Below are positions 27,673 to 35,832 of a DNA stretch of 64,000 nt, piece after piece. The translations under genes were made by a program, and so were the position numbers. This DNA comes from Micromonospora sp. LH3U1 (GTDB taxonomy: Bacteria > Actinomycetota > Actinomycetes > Mycobacteriales > Micromonosporaceae), in assembly GCF_028475105.1 (NCBI RefSeq), contig NZ_CP116936.1:2108001-2172000 (forward strand), given 5' to 3'. The notes below the pieces were generated by a model. That model was not told the origin of the DNA and made no database searches. It saw nothing but the letters and a program-made list of their open reading frames with translations. How positions within the stretch are numbered: position 1 is the first letter of the stretch; every line of letters starts with the position of its first letter.

Positions 27673-28935
27673 ATGAGACAGCGCGCTAGATGGTCGGCCG
27701 TCCTCGTTGTGGGACTGGCCTTGGCCGGCTGTGGAAGTGCCACCGGCTCGGGCTCGTCGAGCGGGTCGGACGGCAAGTTGGTGGTGTGGGACTGGAAGTC
27801 CGGTGAGGCATTCGCGGCATCGTATCTGGACAAGGCGAAGGCCGACTTCAAGAAAAAGCACCCCGACGTCGCGGTCGAGTTCGTCGCGCAGCCCTTCGAC
27901 CAGTACTACACGCTGCTCGGTGCGGCGATCCAGTCCGGCAAGGGCCCGGACGTCATGCTGTTCAACGGCGGTGGCCAGATCCGTGACCGGGTGGACGCGC
28001 TGGTGCCGCTCGACGACTACGTGGCCGACGACAAGCAGCGCTTGGCTGGTTGGGACGCGTTCACCAAGGACGGCAAGGTCTACGCCGGCCCGGTGACGTT
28101 GCAGGGTCACCCCATCTACTACAACAAGGCGATCTACGAGAGGGCCGGACTCGACCCGGCGAGCCCGGCCACCACGTGGGACAAGTTCGTCGCCGACTGC
28201 GCCGCCATCGCCAAGGCCGGCGCCAAGTGCTTCGCCCTCGGCAACAAGGAGGGTGTCGGCATTCAGTTCTGGCTCTCGAGCCTGGCGTCGGCCACCCTCA
28301 CTGCCCAGGAGTACGACGCCTGGATCGCCGGCAAGCGCGACTGGAACTCGCCCCACGTCAAGCGGATCTTCCAGCTGTGGAAGGAAGCCGGCGACAAGGG
28401 CATGAACAGCGACGGGGCCAACTCGACCGCGATGTTCAACGACTCGTTCGCGCTCTTCCAGTCCGGTAAGGCCGCCCACGTCATGGGTCTCATGTCGGAC
28501 GTGGGGCACTGGAAGGCATTCAACGAGTTCCTGCCCGGCGACAAGCTTGGCGTCATGAAGGCTCCGGTCGTCACCGCCGGCACCACCCCGAGCCTCCCGT
28601 ACGACGGTGGCATCGGCTACGGGGTCGCCAAGTGGACGAAGGACCCGAAGGTGGCCGCCGACCTGGTGCGCTCCCTGACCTCGACCGACGCGCTGAAGGC
28701 CTTCTACGCCGATGCTGGCGCGATCGCCGCCGACACCACGATCGACGTGTCACAGGGCGGCACGGCTGTCGCCACGATCGTCTCCGATCTCAAGGGCGGT
28801 AAGCCGGCGCTGCACGTGGCGCTGTCCTCGAAGACGCTGGACCTGATGGGCCGGCTCTCCCAGCAACTACTCAGCGGTTCGATCACCGTCGACGAGGTGG
28901 TGAAGCAGTTGGCCGCCTCCGACCAGGCGGGCTGA
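27673..28935 (+). CDS. Sugar ABC transporter solute-binding lipoprotein
   Basis: 420 aa. Signal with lipobox LALAGC (Cys about residue 20). Family 1 solute-binding protein features: LVVWDWKSGEAFAASYLDKA, GPDVMLFNGGGQIRDRVDAL, GHPIYYNKAIYERAGL, and PSLPYDGGIGYGVAKWTKDP. Captures the sugar for the two permeases that follow directly. First gene of a run ending with the enolase-superfamily dehydratase; divergent from the GntR regulator. Confidence 0.93.
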   Translation: MRQRARWSAVLVVGLALAGCGSATGSGSSSGSDGKLVVWDWKSGEAFAASYLDKAKADFKKKHPDVAVEFVAQPFDQYYTLLGAAIQSGKGPDVMLFNGGGQIRDRVDALVPLDDYVADDKQRLAGWDAFTKDGKVYAGPVTLQGHPIYYNKAIYERAGLDPASPATTWDKFVADCAAIAKAGAKCFALGNKEGVGIQFWLSSLASATLTAQEYDAWIAGKRDWNSPHVKRIFQLWKEAGDKGMNSDGANSTAMFNDSFALFQSGKAAHVMGLMSDVGHWKAFNEFLPGDKLGVMKAPVVTAGTTPSLPYDGGIGYGVAKWTKDPKVAADLVRSLTSTDALKAFYADAGAIAADTTIDVSQGGTAVATIVSDLKGGKPALHVALSSKTLDLMGRLSQQLLSGSITVDEVVKQLAASDQAG

Positions 28936-28939
28936 CCTC

Positions 28940-29920
28940 GTGCCGATCGGAAACACGCAACCGTCGGTCCGTCCGGCTCAGGCCGGACGGGCCGGCGGGG
29001 CGGCGGCCACATTCTCCGTACACCGGGGAGGCGCACGTCCCCGTCGCGCCGGCAACGGCCTGCGGGCCGAACGCTTCGCCCCCTACGTCCTGGTCGCTCC
29101 GGCCGTCCTGATCATCGTGGCGCTGCGGCTCTACCCGCTGCTCCTCGGAGTCAACTTCTCCTTCACCGGCGACGGTGAGCAGAACGGGACGGCGGTCGGA
29201 TTCGGCAACTACCGTGAGCTGTTCGCGGATCCGCTGTTCCGGACCGCACTGGGCAACGTCGGGCTGCTGGTGCTGCTGCTTCCGGTGGCCGTGGCGATCC
29301 CTGGTCTGCTCGCGACGTTCATCTACCTCCGGGTGCCCGGCCACCGCTTCTACCGCAGCGTCTACTTCTTTCCCGCGGTGCTCTCGCCGGTGATCGTCGG
29401 TGCGATCTTCAACCTGTTGCTCGCCTTCGACGGCCCGGTCAACGCCGTCCTCGGGTCGGTCGGCGTCAGCCCGGTGGACTGGCTCGGTGACCCGGACGTC
29501 GCGATGTTCATCGTGGTGGGTGTGCACATCTGGGCCACCTTCGGAATGGCCCTGGTGGTGTTCCTCGCCGGCTTCGCCACTCTGGACGCCGCGCTCCTGG
29601 ACGCTGCCCGGGTGGACGGGGCGTCGCTACGCCAGGTCGTCTGGCATGTGATCATCCCGAGCCTCTCGCGCACCATCCAGTTCGTCTTCGTCACCACGAT
29701 GATCGGGATGCTGACCTCGATGTTCGGGCTCCTCTTCGTCATGACCAGCGGCGGCCCGGAGGGATCGACGTACCTGCCGGAGTACTACATCTGGATTCAG
29801 CAGGGCCAGATGAACCGGCCCGCGCTCGCGTCGGCCGCGTCGACGATCCTCTTCGTGATCATGCTCGTGGTGGGACTGCTGCAGATCAAACTTCTCGAAC
29901 GATCGGGAAGGGAGGATTGA
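28940..29920 (+). CDS. Carbohydrate ABC transporter permease, MalF type
   Basis: 326 aa, GTG start 5 bp after the binding-protein stop. Hydrophilic N terminus of ~50 residues, then six helices (APYVLVAPAVLIIVALRLYP first). EAA loop: DAALLDAARVDGASLRQVVW. Ends with a stop overlapping the next ATG. Confidence 0.92.
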   Translation: MPIGNTQPSVRPAQAGRAGGAAATFSVHRGGARPRRAGNGLRAERFAPYVLVAPAVLIIVALRLYPLLLGVNFSFTGDGEQNGTAVGFGNYRELFADPLFRTALGNVGLLVLLLPVAVAIPGLLATFIYLRVPGHRFYRSVYFFPAVLSPVIVGAIFNLLLAFDGPVNAVLGSVGVSPVDWLGDPDVAMFIVVGVHIWATFGMALVVFLAGFATLDAALLDAARVDGASLRQVVWHVIIPSLSRTIQFVFVTTMIGMLTSMFGLLFVMTSGGPEGSTYLPEYYIWIQQGQMNRPALASAASTILFVIMLVVGLLQIKLLERSGRED

Positions 29921-30747
29921 TGTCTCGCGTCCGTCTGGGCTGGTGGTTGGTCGCCATCCCGATGTCACTGCTCGCGCTGGCGACGATCTACCCCCTGCTG
30001 TTCACCGCCAACGTCGCGATGAAGACGCGCCGTGACTACATCCTCGACCGGTTCTCCCTGGCCGACACTCTGCGCTGGGAGAACATCAGCACGGCGTGGA
30101 ACAGCGTCGGCATGGGCCGCTACTTCGTCAACTCGCTGCTCGTGGTGACGTCGTCGGTGGTTCTGCTGCTGCTGCTCGGGTCGATGGCCGGCTTCGCCCT
30201 GAGCCAGCTGCGGTTCCGGGGCTCGTCGGCGTTGTTCCTGGGCTGCCTCGCGGGACTCTTCATCCCGTTTCAGGTGATCATGGTGCCGCTCGCCCGGATA
30301 ATGGCCGACACCGCGCTCATCGACACGTACCCCGGCCTGGTCCTGGTCTATGTGGCCCAGTTCCTGCCCTTCACCGTCTTCCTGATGACGAGTTACTACA
30401 AGGGCATCCCGCCGGAGATCATCGACGCCGCCCGGATCGACGGCAACACCGTGTACGGCGTGTATCGCCGGATCATGCTGCCCCTGGGCACCCCGGCGCT
30501 GCTGTCGGTCGGCATCCTCAACGCCCTGTTCTGCTGGAACGACGTCCTCATGGCGCTGGTGATGATGCCCTCTGCCGATCACCGGACGCTCATGGTCGGC
30601 GTGACCTCGTTGCGGGGGCAGTACTCCGACAACATCCCCACCTTCGCCTCCGGGGTGCTGATCGCCGCGATACCCGTCCTGTTGGTCTACCTGTTCCTCC
30701 AGCGCCAAATTGCCGACGGCGTCGCCGCCGGTTCCACGAAGGGTTGA
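29920..30747 (+). CDS. Carbohydrate ABC transporter permease, MalG type
   Basis: 275 aa, ATG at 29920 overlapping the previous TGA by one base, with GGGAGG just upstream. Six helices; EAA loop PPEIIDAARIDGNTVYGVYR. C-terminal QIADGVAAGSTKG is characteristic. Completes the importer; there is no ATPase gene in the operon. Confidence 0.92.
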   Translation: MSRVRLGWWLVAIPMSLLALATIYPLLFTANVAMKTRRDYILDRFSLADTLRWENISTAWNSVGMGRYFVNSLLVVTSSVVLLLLLGSMAGFALSQLRFRGSSALFLGCLAGLFIPFQVIMVPLARIMADTALIDTYPGLVLVYVAQFLPFTVFLMTSYYKGIPPEIIDAARIDGNTVYGVYRRIMLPLGTPALLSVGILNALFCWNDVLMALVMMPSADHRTLMVGVTSLRGQYSDNIPTFASGVLIAAIPVLLVYLFLQRQIADGVAAGSTKG

Positions 30748-30748
30748 C

Positions 30749-31966
30749 ATGCGGATCACGGGATATCGGACGCTCACCACAGTCCAGGAATGGGGGCGTC
30801 CCGTCGGCGATGCCAACGGAGTGTTCTCCGACGGGGTGGTCCCGGTGTCGATCGTCATCGTCGACACCGACGAGGGCATCTCGGGAGTCGGCCTCGGGCC
30901 GCACGTCGAGATCGAGCGGATCTTCGCGGCCATCGAGGGCGAGGACCCCCGCGCCGTGACGACCCTGTACGACCGCATGTTGCGGCACACCTTCAAGGCC
31001 GGCCACGCGGGCCCGGTGTTCGGCACCATCGGCGCCCTGGACACCGCACTCTGGGACATCAAGGCGCAGGCTGCCGGTGAGCCGCTGTGGCGGCTGCTGG
31101 GCGGTCGTGACCGGCGGGTTTCCGCCTACGCCTCCGGCCTGGACATCGGGCTGACCGACGATGAGCTCGTCTCGGAGTACGAGGTCTACGCCAGCCACGG
31201 CCTGCGGGCCGCCAAACTCAAGGGCGGCCTCGACATCGAGCGCGACCGGCACCGCCTCAGCCTGGTCAAGGAGGTCCTGACCGAGGCCGGGCACGGTCGG
31301 CGGCCGGGTCTGATGCTCGACGTGAACGAGGTATGGACCCGCAAGCAGGCCGTCCGGCACGTCTGCGAACTCGAACGCACCCTGGACCTCATCTGGATCG
31401 AGGAGCCCGTCCGGCGCTGGGATGCCGAGGGCCTTGCCGCCGTCAGCCGAGGAGTGAACGCGTCGGTCGCCACCGGGGAGAACCTCACCGGGCTCGAACA
31501 GTACCGTCCGCTGATCGCCGCCGGCGCGATCGACGTCGTCCAGATGGCTGCCGTCTGGGGGGTCACCCACTTCCTGCGGGCGTCCGCCCTGGCTCACGCC
31601 CACGACCTGCCGGTCAGTCCGATCGGCAACAGCCCGGTGGGGCTGTTGCACGCCGCGACCTCGGTGCCGAACCACCTGACCAGCGAGCTGCAGGACCTGC
31701 ATCCACCGGTCGGTGTCTCCATCGACCTGCACGTCGAGGACGGCGCCTTCATCCTCGGCGACGCACCCGGGCTCGGTGTCCGGATCGACGAGGAGCGCAT
31801 CCGGACACCGAGCCCGCAGGCGCAGACCGCCGAGAGCCCCAACGTCCGGCCGGAGCGGGCCGGACGGCGGTTGCTGGCCGGGGTCGACGGGGTCATCCCC
31901 GCCCGGCAGGTGCCCGTCGTGGCGCTGAACTCCCACAACGACGTGTCGCCCACCGCGCGGCACTGA
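30749..31966 (+). CDS. Enolase-superfamily sugar-acid dehydratase (mandelate racemase/muconate lactonizing type)
   Basis: 405 aa from the ATG at 30749, 1 bp after the permease stop. N-terminal capping domain then (beta/alpha)7-beta barrel. Visible active-site elements: KxK motif LRAAKLKGG (Lys156, Lys158) and Mg ligands in LMLDVNEVW (Asp191), LIWIEEPVRR (Glu218 or 219) and VATGENLTG (Glu244). The second-base Asp/His pair seems missing: the expected Q-P-D segment reads VVQMAAVWGVT and the expected His after VxP is Ile292 (PVSPIGNSP). By context it would dehydrate an aldonate such as L-fuconate to the 2-keto-3-deoxy acid; the altered residues make that less certain. A hairpin follows before the next gene. 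Confidence 0.85.
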   Translation: MRITGYRTLTTVQEWGRPVGDANGVFSDGVVPVSIVIVDTDEGISGVGLGPHVEIERIFAAIEGEDPRAVTTLYDRMLRHTFKAGHAGPVFGTIGALDTALWDIKAQAAGEPLWRLLGGRDRRVSAYASGLDIGLTDDELVSEYEVYASHGLRAAKLKGGLDIERDRHRLSLVKEVLTEAGHGRRPGLMLDVNEVWTRKQAVRHVCELERTLDLIWIEEPVRRWDAEGLAAVSRGVNASVATGENLTGLEQYRPLIAAGAIDVVQMAAVWGVTHFLRASALAHAHDLPVSPIGNSPVGLLHAATSVPNHLTSELQDLHPPVGVSIDLHVEDGAFILGDAPGLGVRIDEERIRTPSPQAQTAESPNVRPERAGRRLLAGVDGVIPARQVPVVALNSHNDVSPTARH

Positions 31967-32006
31967 GACAGCAGCGCGAGCTGACCGCCAGCACCATCGG
32001 AAGCGC

Positions 32007-32032
32007 GGGTGCACCGCCACGGCGGTGCACCC
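32007..32032. terminator. Hairpin between the dehydratase gene and the dehydrogenase operon
   Basis: 12-bp inverted repeat GGGTGCACCGCC (32007-32018) / GGCGGTGCACCC (32021-32032), tight loop. It could end the transporter-dehydratase transcript or attenuate read-through into the genes from 32087. Confidence 0.5.
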
Positions 32033-32086
32033 ACGACCATGCCCGGTCGGCACGACCGATGTGCCGACCGTCGAGACGGAGGATCG

Positions 32087-33112
32087 ATGAAGGCAGTCGT
32101 CTACCGGGGGGCACGACACCTCGGGATTGAAGAGCACGACCCGGTGCCGCCGGGTCCTGGCCAGGTGCGGATCGAGGTGGCCTACACCGGGATCTGCGGC
32201 ACCGACCTGCACATCTACCACGGGGACATGGATGCCCGGGTCGGCGACTCCGCCATCATCGGGCACGAGATGTCCGGGCGGATCGCGGCCGTTGGCGAGG
32301 ACGTCACCGGTTGGAGCGTCGGCCAGGCCGTCACCGTGATGCCGACCCGACCGTGTGGACAGTGCGCTGCCTGCCAGCGCGGGAACTCCCACATCTGCCA
32401 TGCCATGACCTTCCTCGGTATCGACGCGCCGGGCGCCATGCAGTCCTACTGGAACGTGCCGGCGGAACTGGTCCTGCCGCTCCCCGAGGAACTGCCGCTC
32501 GACCACGCGGCGCTCGTCGAGCCGGTCGCGGTCGCCGTACACGACGTCCGGCGAGGGAACGTGACCGCCGACGACCAGGTGGTCGTGGTCGGCGGTGGGC
32601 CGGTCGGCGTCCTCATCGCCACCGTCGCGCAGGGTCGCGGCGCGCGGGTCCTCCTCGTCGAGCCGGACCCGTTCCGACGCGAGGTGGCGGGCGGGATCGG
32701 GATCGACGTCGTCGACCCGGGATCAACCGATGTCGTGGCGCTGGTCGACGAGCGCACCGACGGTGCGGGCGCGGACATCGCCTTCGAGGTGTCCGGCTCC
32801 GCCGCCGGTGTCACCACGGCGGTCGACGTGCTCACCACCCGCGGCCGGCTGGTGATGGTGGCGATCCACCCCAAGCCCCGGGAGGTCAACCTGCACCGGT
32901 TCTTCTGGCGCGAGCTGGAACTCCTCGGCGCCCGGCTGTACCAGCGCGACGACATGGTCGAGGCGATCCGGCTGGTCGCCTCGGGTGCGATCCCGGCGCG
33001 ACAGCTCATCTCCCGGGTCGAGCCGGTCGAGGCGGCCGCCGCCGCCTTCACGGCACTCGAGGGTGGCGGCGTGATGAAGGTGCTGCTCGATCTGCGGGAG
33101 GGCAACCAGTGA
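32087..33112 (+). CDS. Zinc-dependent alcohol/polyol dehydrogenase (MDR family)
   Basis: 341 aa from the ATG at 32087 (MKAVVYRGARHLGIEEHDPV), preceded by ACGGAGG; the longer in-frame ORF lacks a ribosome binding site. Catalytic zinc site ICGTDLHIYHG and GHEMSGRI; structural zinc cysteines in PCGQCAACQRGNSHIC; Rossmann motif VVVVGGGPVGVL. Resembles threonine/sorbitol/butanediol dehydrogenases. In this operon it probably oxidises a sugar, sugar acid or lactaldehyde/propanediol product. Stop overlaps the next start (GTGA). Confidence 0.88.
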   Translation: MKAVVYRGARHLGIEEHDPVPPGPGQVRIEVAYTGICGTDLHIYHGDMDARVGDSAIIGHEMSGRIAAVGEDVTGWSVGQAVTVMPTRPCGQCAACQRGNSHICHAMTFLGIDAPGAMQSYWNVPAELVLPLPEELPLDHAALVEPVAVAVHDVRRGNVTADDQVVVVGGGPVGVLIATVAQGRGARVLLVEPDPFRREVAGGIGIDVVDPGSTDVVALVDERTDGAGADIAFEVSGSAAGVTTAVDVLTTRGRLVMVAIHPKPREVNLHRFFWRELELLGARLYQRDDMVEAIRLVASGAIPARQLISRVEPVEAAAAAFTALEGGGVMKVLLDLREGNQ

Positions 33113-33870
33113 CGGCCCTGTTCGACCTGTCCGGACGTACCGCCGTCGTGACCGGGGCCCGGCGCGGTATCGGCCTCGCCATGGCCGAGGCCCTGGCCCT
33201 GGCCGGTGCCGACATCGTCGGCGTCTCCGCCCAGCTCGAACCGGATGGAAGCGAGGTCGAACGCCGGGTGCGGGCCGCCGGCCGCCGGTTCACCGGGCTG
33301 CGGGCCGATCTCGGCGACCGGGCCGCCGTGCACCGGTTGGCCGGGGACCTCATCGCTCTCGGGCCCGTCGACATCCTGGTCAACAACGGCGGCACGATCG
33401 CCCGTACGCCGGCCGCGGAGCACCCGGACGAGATGTGGGACCACGTGATCGAGGTGAACCTCAGCAGCCAGTTCGTCCTGAGCCGCGAGATCGGCCGAAC
33501 GATGGTCGAGCGTGGCCAAGGGAAAATCATCTTCACCGCGTCGCTGTTGAGTTTCCAGGGCGGCGTCACCGTTCCCGGCTACGCCGCGTCGAAATCGGGC
33601 GTGGCCGGGCTCACCAAGGCGCTGGCGAACGAGTGGGCGGCCCACGGGGTGAACGTCAACGCCATCGCCCCCGGTTACATCGCCACCGACAACACGCAGG
33701 CGCTGCGCGACGACCCCGACCGCAACCAGGCGATCCTCACCCGGATCCCGGCCGGCCGCTGGGGCCGCGCCGACGATCTGGGGGGTGCCACGGTGTTCCT
33801 GGCGTCGGCCGCGTCGGACTACGTCAACGGAATCGTGCTGCCCGTCGACGGCGGCTGGCTGGGCCGATGA
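33109..33870 (+). CDS. Short-chain dehydrogenase/reductase (KduD/2-keto-3-deoxy-aldonate dehydrogenase type)
   Basis: 253 aa, GTG start overlapping the ADH stop by 4 bp. NAD(P) motif TGARRGIG, NNGG (87-90 region), catalytic Ser in IIFTASLLSFQG, YAASK catalytic Tyr-Lys, and C-terminal VLPVDGGWLGR. Closest by pattern to 2-deoxy-D-gluconate 3-dehydrogenase and 2-keto-3-deoxy-L-fuconate dehydrogenase. In the proposed pathway it would oxidise the 2-keto-3-deoxy acid at C4. Stop overlaps the next ATG by 4 bp. Confidence 0.9.
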   Translation: MTALFDLSGRTAVVTGARRGIGLAMAEALALAGADIVGVSAQLEPDGSEVERRVRAAGRRFTGLRADLGDRAAVHRLAGDLIALGPVDILVNNGGTIARTPAAEHPDEMWDHVIEVNLSSQFVLSREIGRTMVERGQGKIIFTASLLSFQGGVTVPGYAASKSGVAGLTKALANEWAAHGVNVNAIAPGYIATDNTQALRDDPDRNQAILTRIPAGRWGRADDLGGATVFLASAASDYVNGIVLPVDGGWLGR

Positions 33871-34745
33871 CGGGCGAACAAGCGCCCGGGCGGGCCGGGA
33901 TCGTCGACGCACACCACCACCTCTGGGTCCGCGCACGGCACCCACAGCCATGGATCGACCCCGTGACCATGGCGGCCATCGACGCGGACTTCGAACCTGC
34001 CGATCTCGCGCCCCTGGCCCGCGCGGCCGGGGTCAGCGCGACCGTGGTGGTGCAGTCCATCGCCTCGGAGGCGGAGACGGTGGACCTGCTGACCATGGCG
34101 GCCGAGGACACCCTCGTCCGCGGCGTCGTCGGCTGGGTCGACCTGACCGCCGCCGACGTCGCCAACCGCATCCGACGTCTGCGGGCCGCGCGGGGCGGGG
34201 AACGCCTCGTCGGCATCCGCCACCTCGTGCAGGGCGAGACCGACCCGGCGTACCTGGACCGGCCGGACGTCCGTCGGGGGATCGCGGCGGTGGGAGCCGC
34301 CGGCCTGGTCTTCGACCTGTTGGTCCGCCAGCACCAGCTACCCATGGCCGCCCGTCTGGCCCGTGACCTTCCCGAGGTGAGCTTCGTCCTCGACCACCTG
34401 GGCAAGCCCGCGCTGGGCCGTCCGGAGATGGCCGAGTGGGCTCGCGGGCTGCGGGCGTTGGCGGCCTCGCCCAACACGACGGCGAAGCTCTCCGGACTGG
34501 TGACGGAAGTGGAGCGGTCGGCCTGGACGACGGGGGACCTCCGACCGGCCGTCGAGGGCGCGCTCGACACGTTCGGACCGGACCGACTGATGTACGGCTC
34601 GGACTGGCCGGTCTGCCTGCTCGCCAGCTCGTACCGGCGATGGGTCGAGGCGCTGGCGGAGTTGCTGGGCGACCACGACGAGGCCGACCAGGCGCTGCTC
34701 TGGGGAGACACGGCACGCCGCGTCTATCGGTTGGAGGCGTCGTGA
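33867..34745 (+). CDS. Amidohydrolase-superfamily lactonase (fuconolactonase-like)
   Basis: 292 aa, ATG overlapping the SDR stop. TIM-barrel metal site: IVDAHHHLWVR (HxH), GIRHLVQGE, FVLDHLGKPALG, and LMYGSDWPVCLLA (Asp). This is the Amidohydro_2/COG3618 pattern, shared by L-fuconolactonase and L-rhamnono-lactonase-type enzymes. Expected to open the aldonolactone made by the downstream aldo/keto reductase. Stop overlaps that gene's GTG by 4 bp. Confidence 0.9.
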   Translation: MTGEQAPGRAGIVDAHHHLWVRARHPQPWIDPVTMAAIDADFEPADLAPLARAAGVSATVVVQSIASEAETVDLLTMAAEDTLVRGVVGWVDLTAADVANRIRRLRAARGGERLVGIRHLVQGETDPAYLDRPDVRRGIAAVGAAGLVFDLLVRQHQLPMAARLARDLPEVSFVLDHLGKPALGRPEMAEWARGLRALAASPNTTAKLSGLVTEVERSAWTTGDLRPAVEGALDTFGPDRLMYGSDWPVCLLASSYRRWVEALAELLGDHDEADQALLWGDTARRVYRLEAS

Positions 34746-35722
34746 GGGTGCGAGCACTGCCGCGTCGTCCTGAGGTGCGTCTCACCGAGCTGGGCTTCGG
34801 CGCGGCCCAGGGCGGCAACCTGTACCGGGCCATGACGGACGAGGAGTTCGCGTCGGCGGTTGACACCGCGTGGGAGGCGGGCGTGCGGTACTACGACACC
34901 GCGCCGCACTACGGGCTCGGTCTGTCCGAGCGCCGGCTCGGCGCCGCGTTGCGGCACCGTCCGCGCGACGAGTACGTCGTGTCGACGAAGGTCGGGCGAC
35001 TCCTGGTGCCGTCGCCGCAGGACGCCCACCTGCGGGACTCCGACGGGTTCGATGTTCCCGCGAGCCACCGGCGGGTGTGGGACTTCAGCCGGGACGGCGT
35101 CCTTCGCTCGATCGAGGCCAGCCTGGACCGGACCGGGCTGGACCGGATCGACATCGTCTACCTCCACGACCCAGACGACCACTGGGAGCGGGCCGTCAGT
35201 GAAGCCGTGCCGACCCTGGTCGACCTGCGTGACCAGGGCGTGGTGGGTGCCATCGGCGCCGGCATGAACCAGTCGGAGATGCTGGCCCGGTTCGTGCGGG
35301 AAGCCGACGTCGACGTGATGATGTGCGCCGGGCGGTACACCCTGCTGGAGCAGGGTGCGGCAACTGACCTGCTGCCCGTTGCCGAGAGTCGCGGGGTGGG
35401 CGTGGTCATCGCGGGCGTCTACAACTCGGGGCTGCTGTCGCGGGACCGGCCGTCGGCTGACGCCCTCTACAACTACCAGCAGGCCCCGGCGGAGCTGATC
35501 GAGCGGGCGCGGCGGATCGCGACGGTCTGCGAGACGTACGGCGTGACCCTGCCGCAGGCGGCACTGGCCTTCGTCCGCCGGCATCCGGCCGTGGTGTCGA
35601 CGGTGGTCGGCGTACGCAACGGGTCCCAGGTCGCCGAGGCGGTGCGACGCTCGGAGGCTGTCGTGGCGGAGGAACTCTGGGACGCGCTGGCGGCGGCGGG
35701 GCTGCTCGCCACGGTGCCCTAG
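34742..35722 (+). CDS. Aldo/keto reductase, D-threo-aldose (L-fucose) 1-dehydrogenase-like
   Basis: 326 aa, GTG start overlapping the lactonase stop. AKR tetrad elements: RYYDTAPHYGLGLSE (Asp, Tyr), YVVSTKVGRLL (Lys), and DIVYLHDPDDHWE (His). The coenzyme-binding C-terminal half includes VAGVYNSGLLSR-type and STVVGVRNGSQV segments (here VIAGVYNSGLLSRD). It is like bacterial L-fucose/D-threo-aldose dehydrogenases that oxidise the free sugar to the lactone. Last gene of four fully overlapping genes (32087-35722), so their products should be made in fixed proportion. Confidence 0.9.
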   Translation: MRVRALPRRPEVRLTELGFGAAQGGNLYRAMTDEEFASAVDTAWEAGVRYYDTAPHYGLGLSERRLGAALRHRPRDEYVVSTKVGRLLVPSPQDAHLRDSDGFDVPASHRRVWDFSRDGVLRSIEASLDRTGLDRIDIVYLHDPDDHWERAVSEAVPTLVDLRDQGVVGAIGAGMNQSEMLARFVREADVDVMMCAGRYTLLEQGAATDLLPVAESRGVGVVIAGVYNSGLLSRDRPSADALYNYQQAPAELIERARRIATVCETYGVTLPQAALAFVRRHPAVVSTVVGVRNGSQVAEAVRRSEAVVAEELWDALAAAGLLATVP

Positions 35723-35751
35723 GACGAGGCTCTCCTTCTCTGCCTCACGAC

Positions 35752-35808
35752 GACGTCCCGGCCGGGACCGGCTCCGCTCATCGGATACCGGTCCCGACCG
35801 GGGACGTC
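35752..35808. terminator. Bidirectional hairpin between convergent genes
   Basis: Long imperfect inverted repeat (35752-35771 / 35788-35808, one mismatch or bulge, 16-nt loop) beginning GACGTCCCGG and ending CCGGGGACGTC. Confidence 0.7.
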
Positions 35809-35832
35809 ATTCGCTACGGCGACAGCCGCGGG

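Noticed and set aside
30590-32542. 650-aa open frame opposite the dehydratase region
   Set aside because: Antisense shadow of the well-supported dehydratase and ADH genes.
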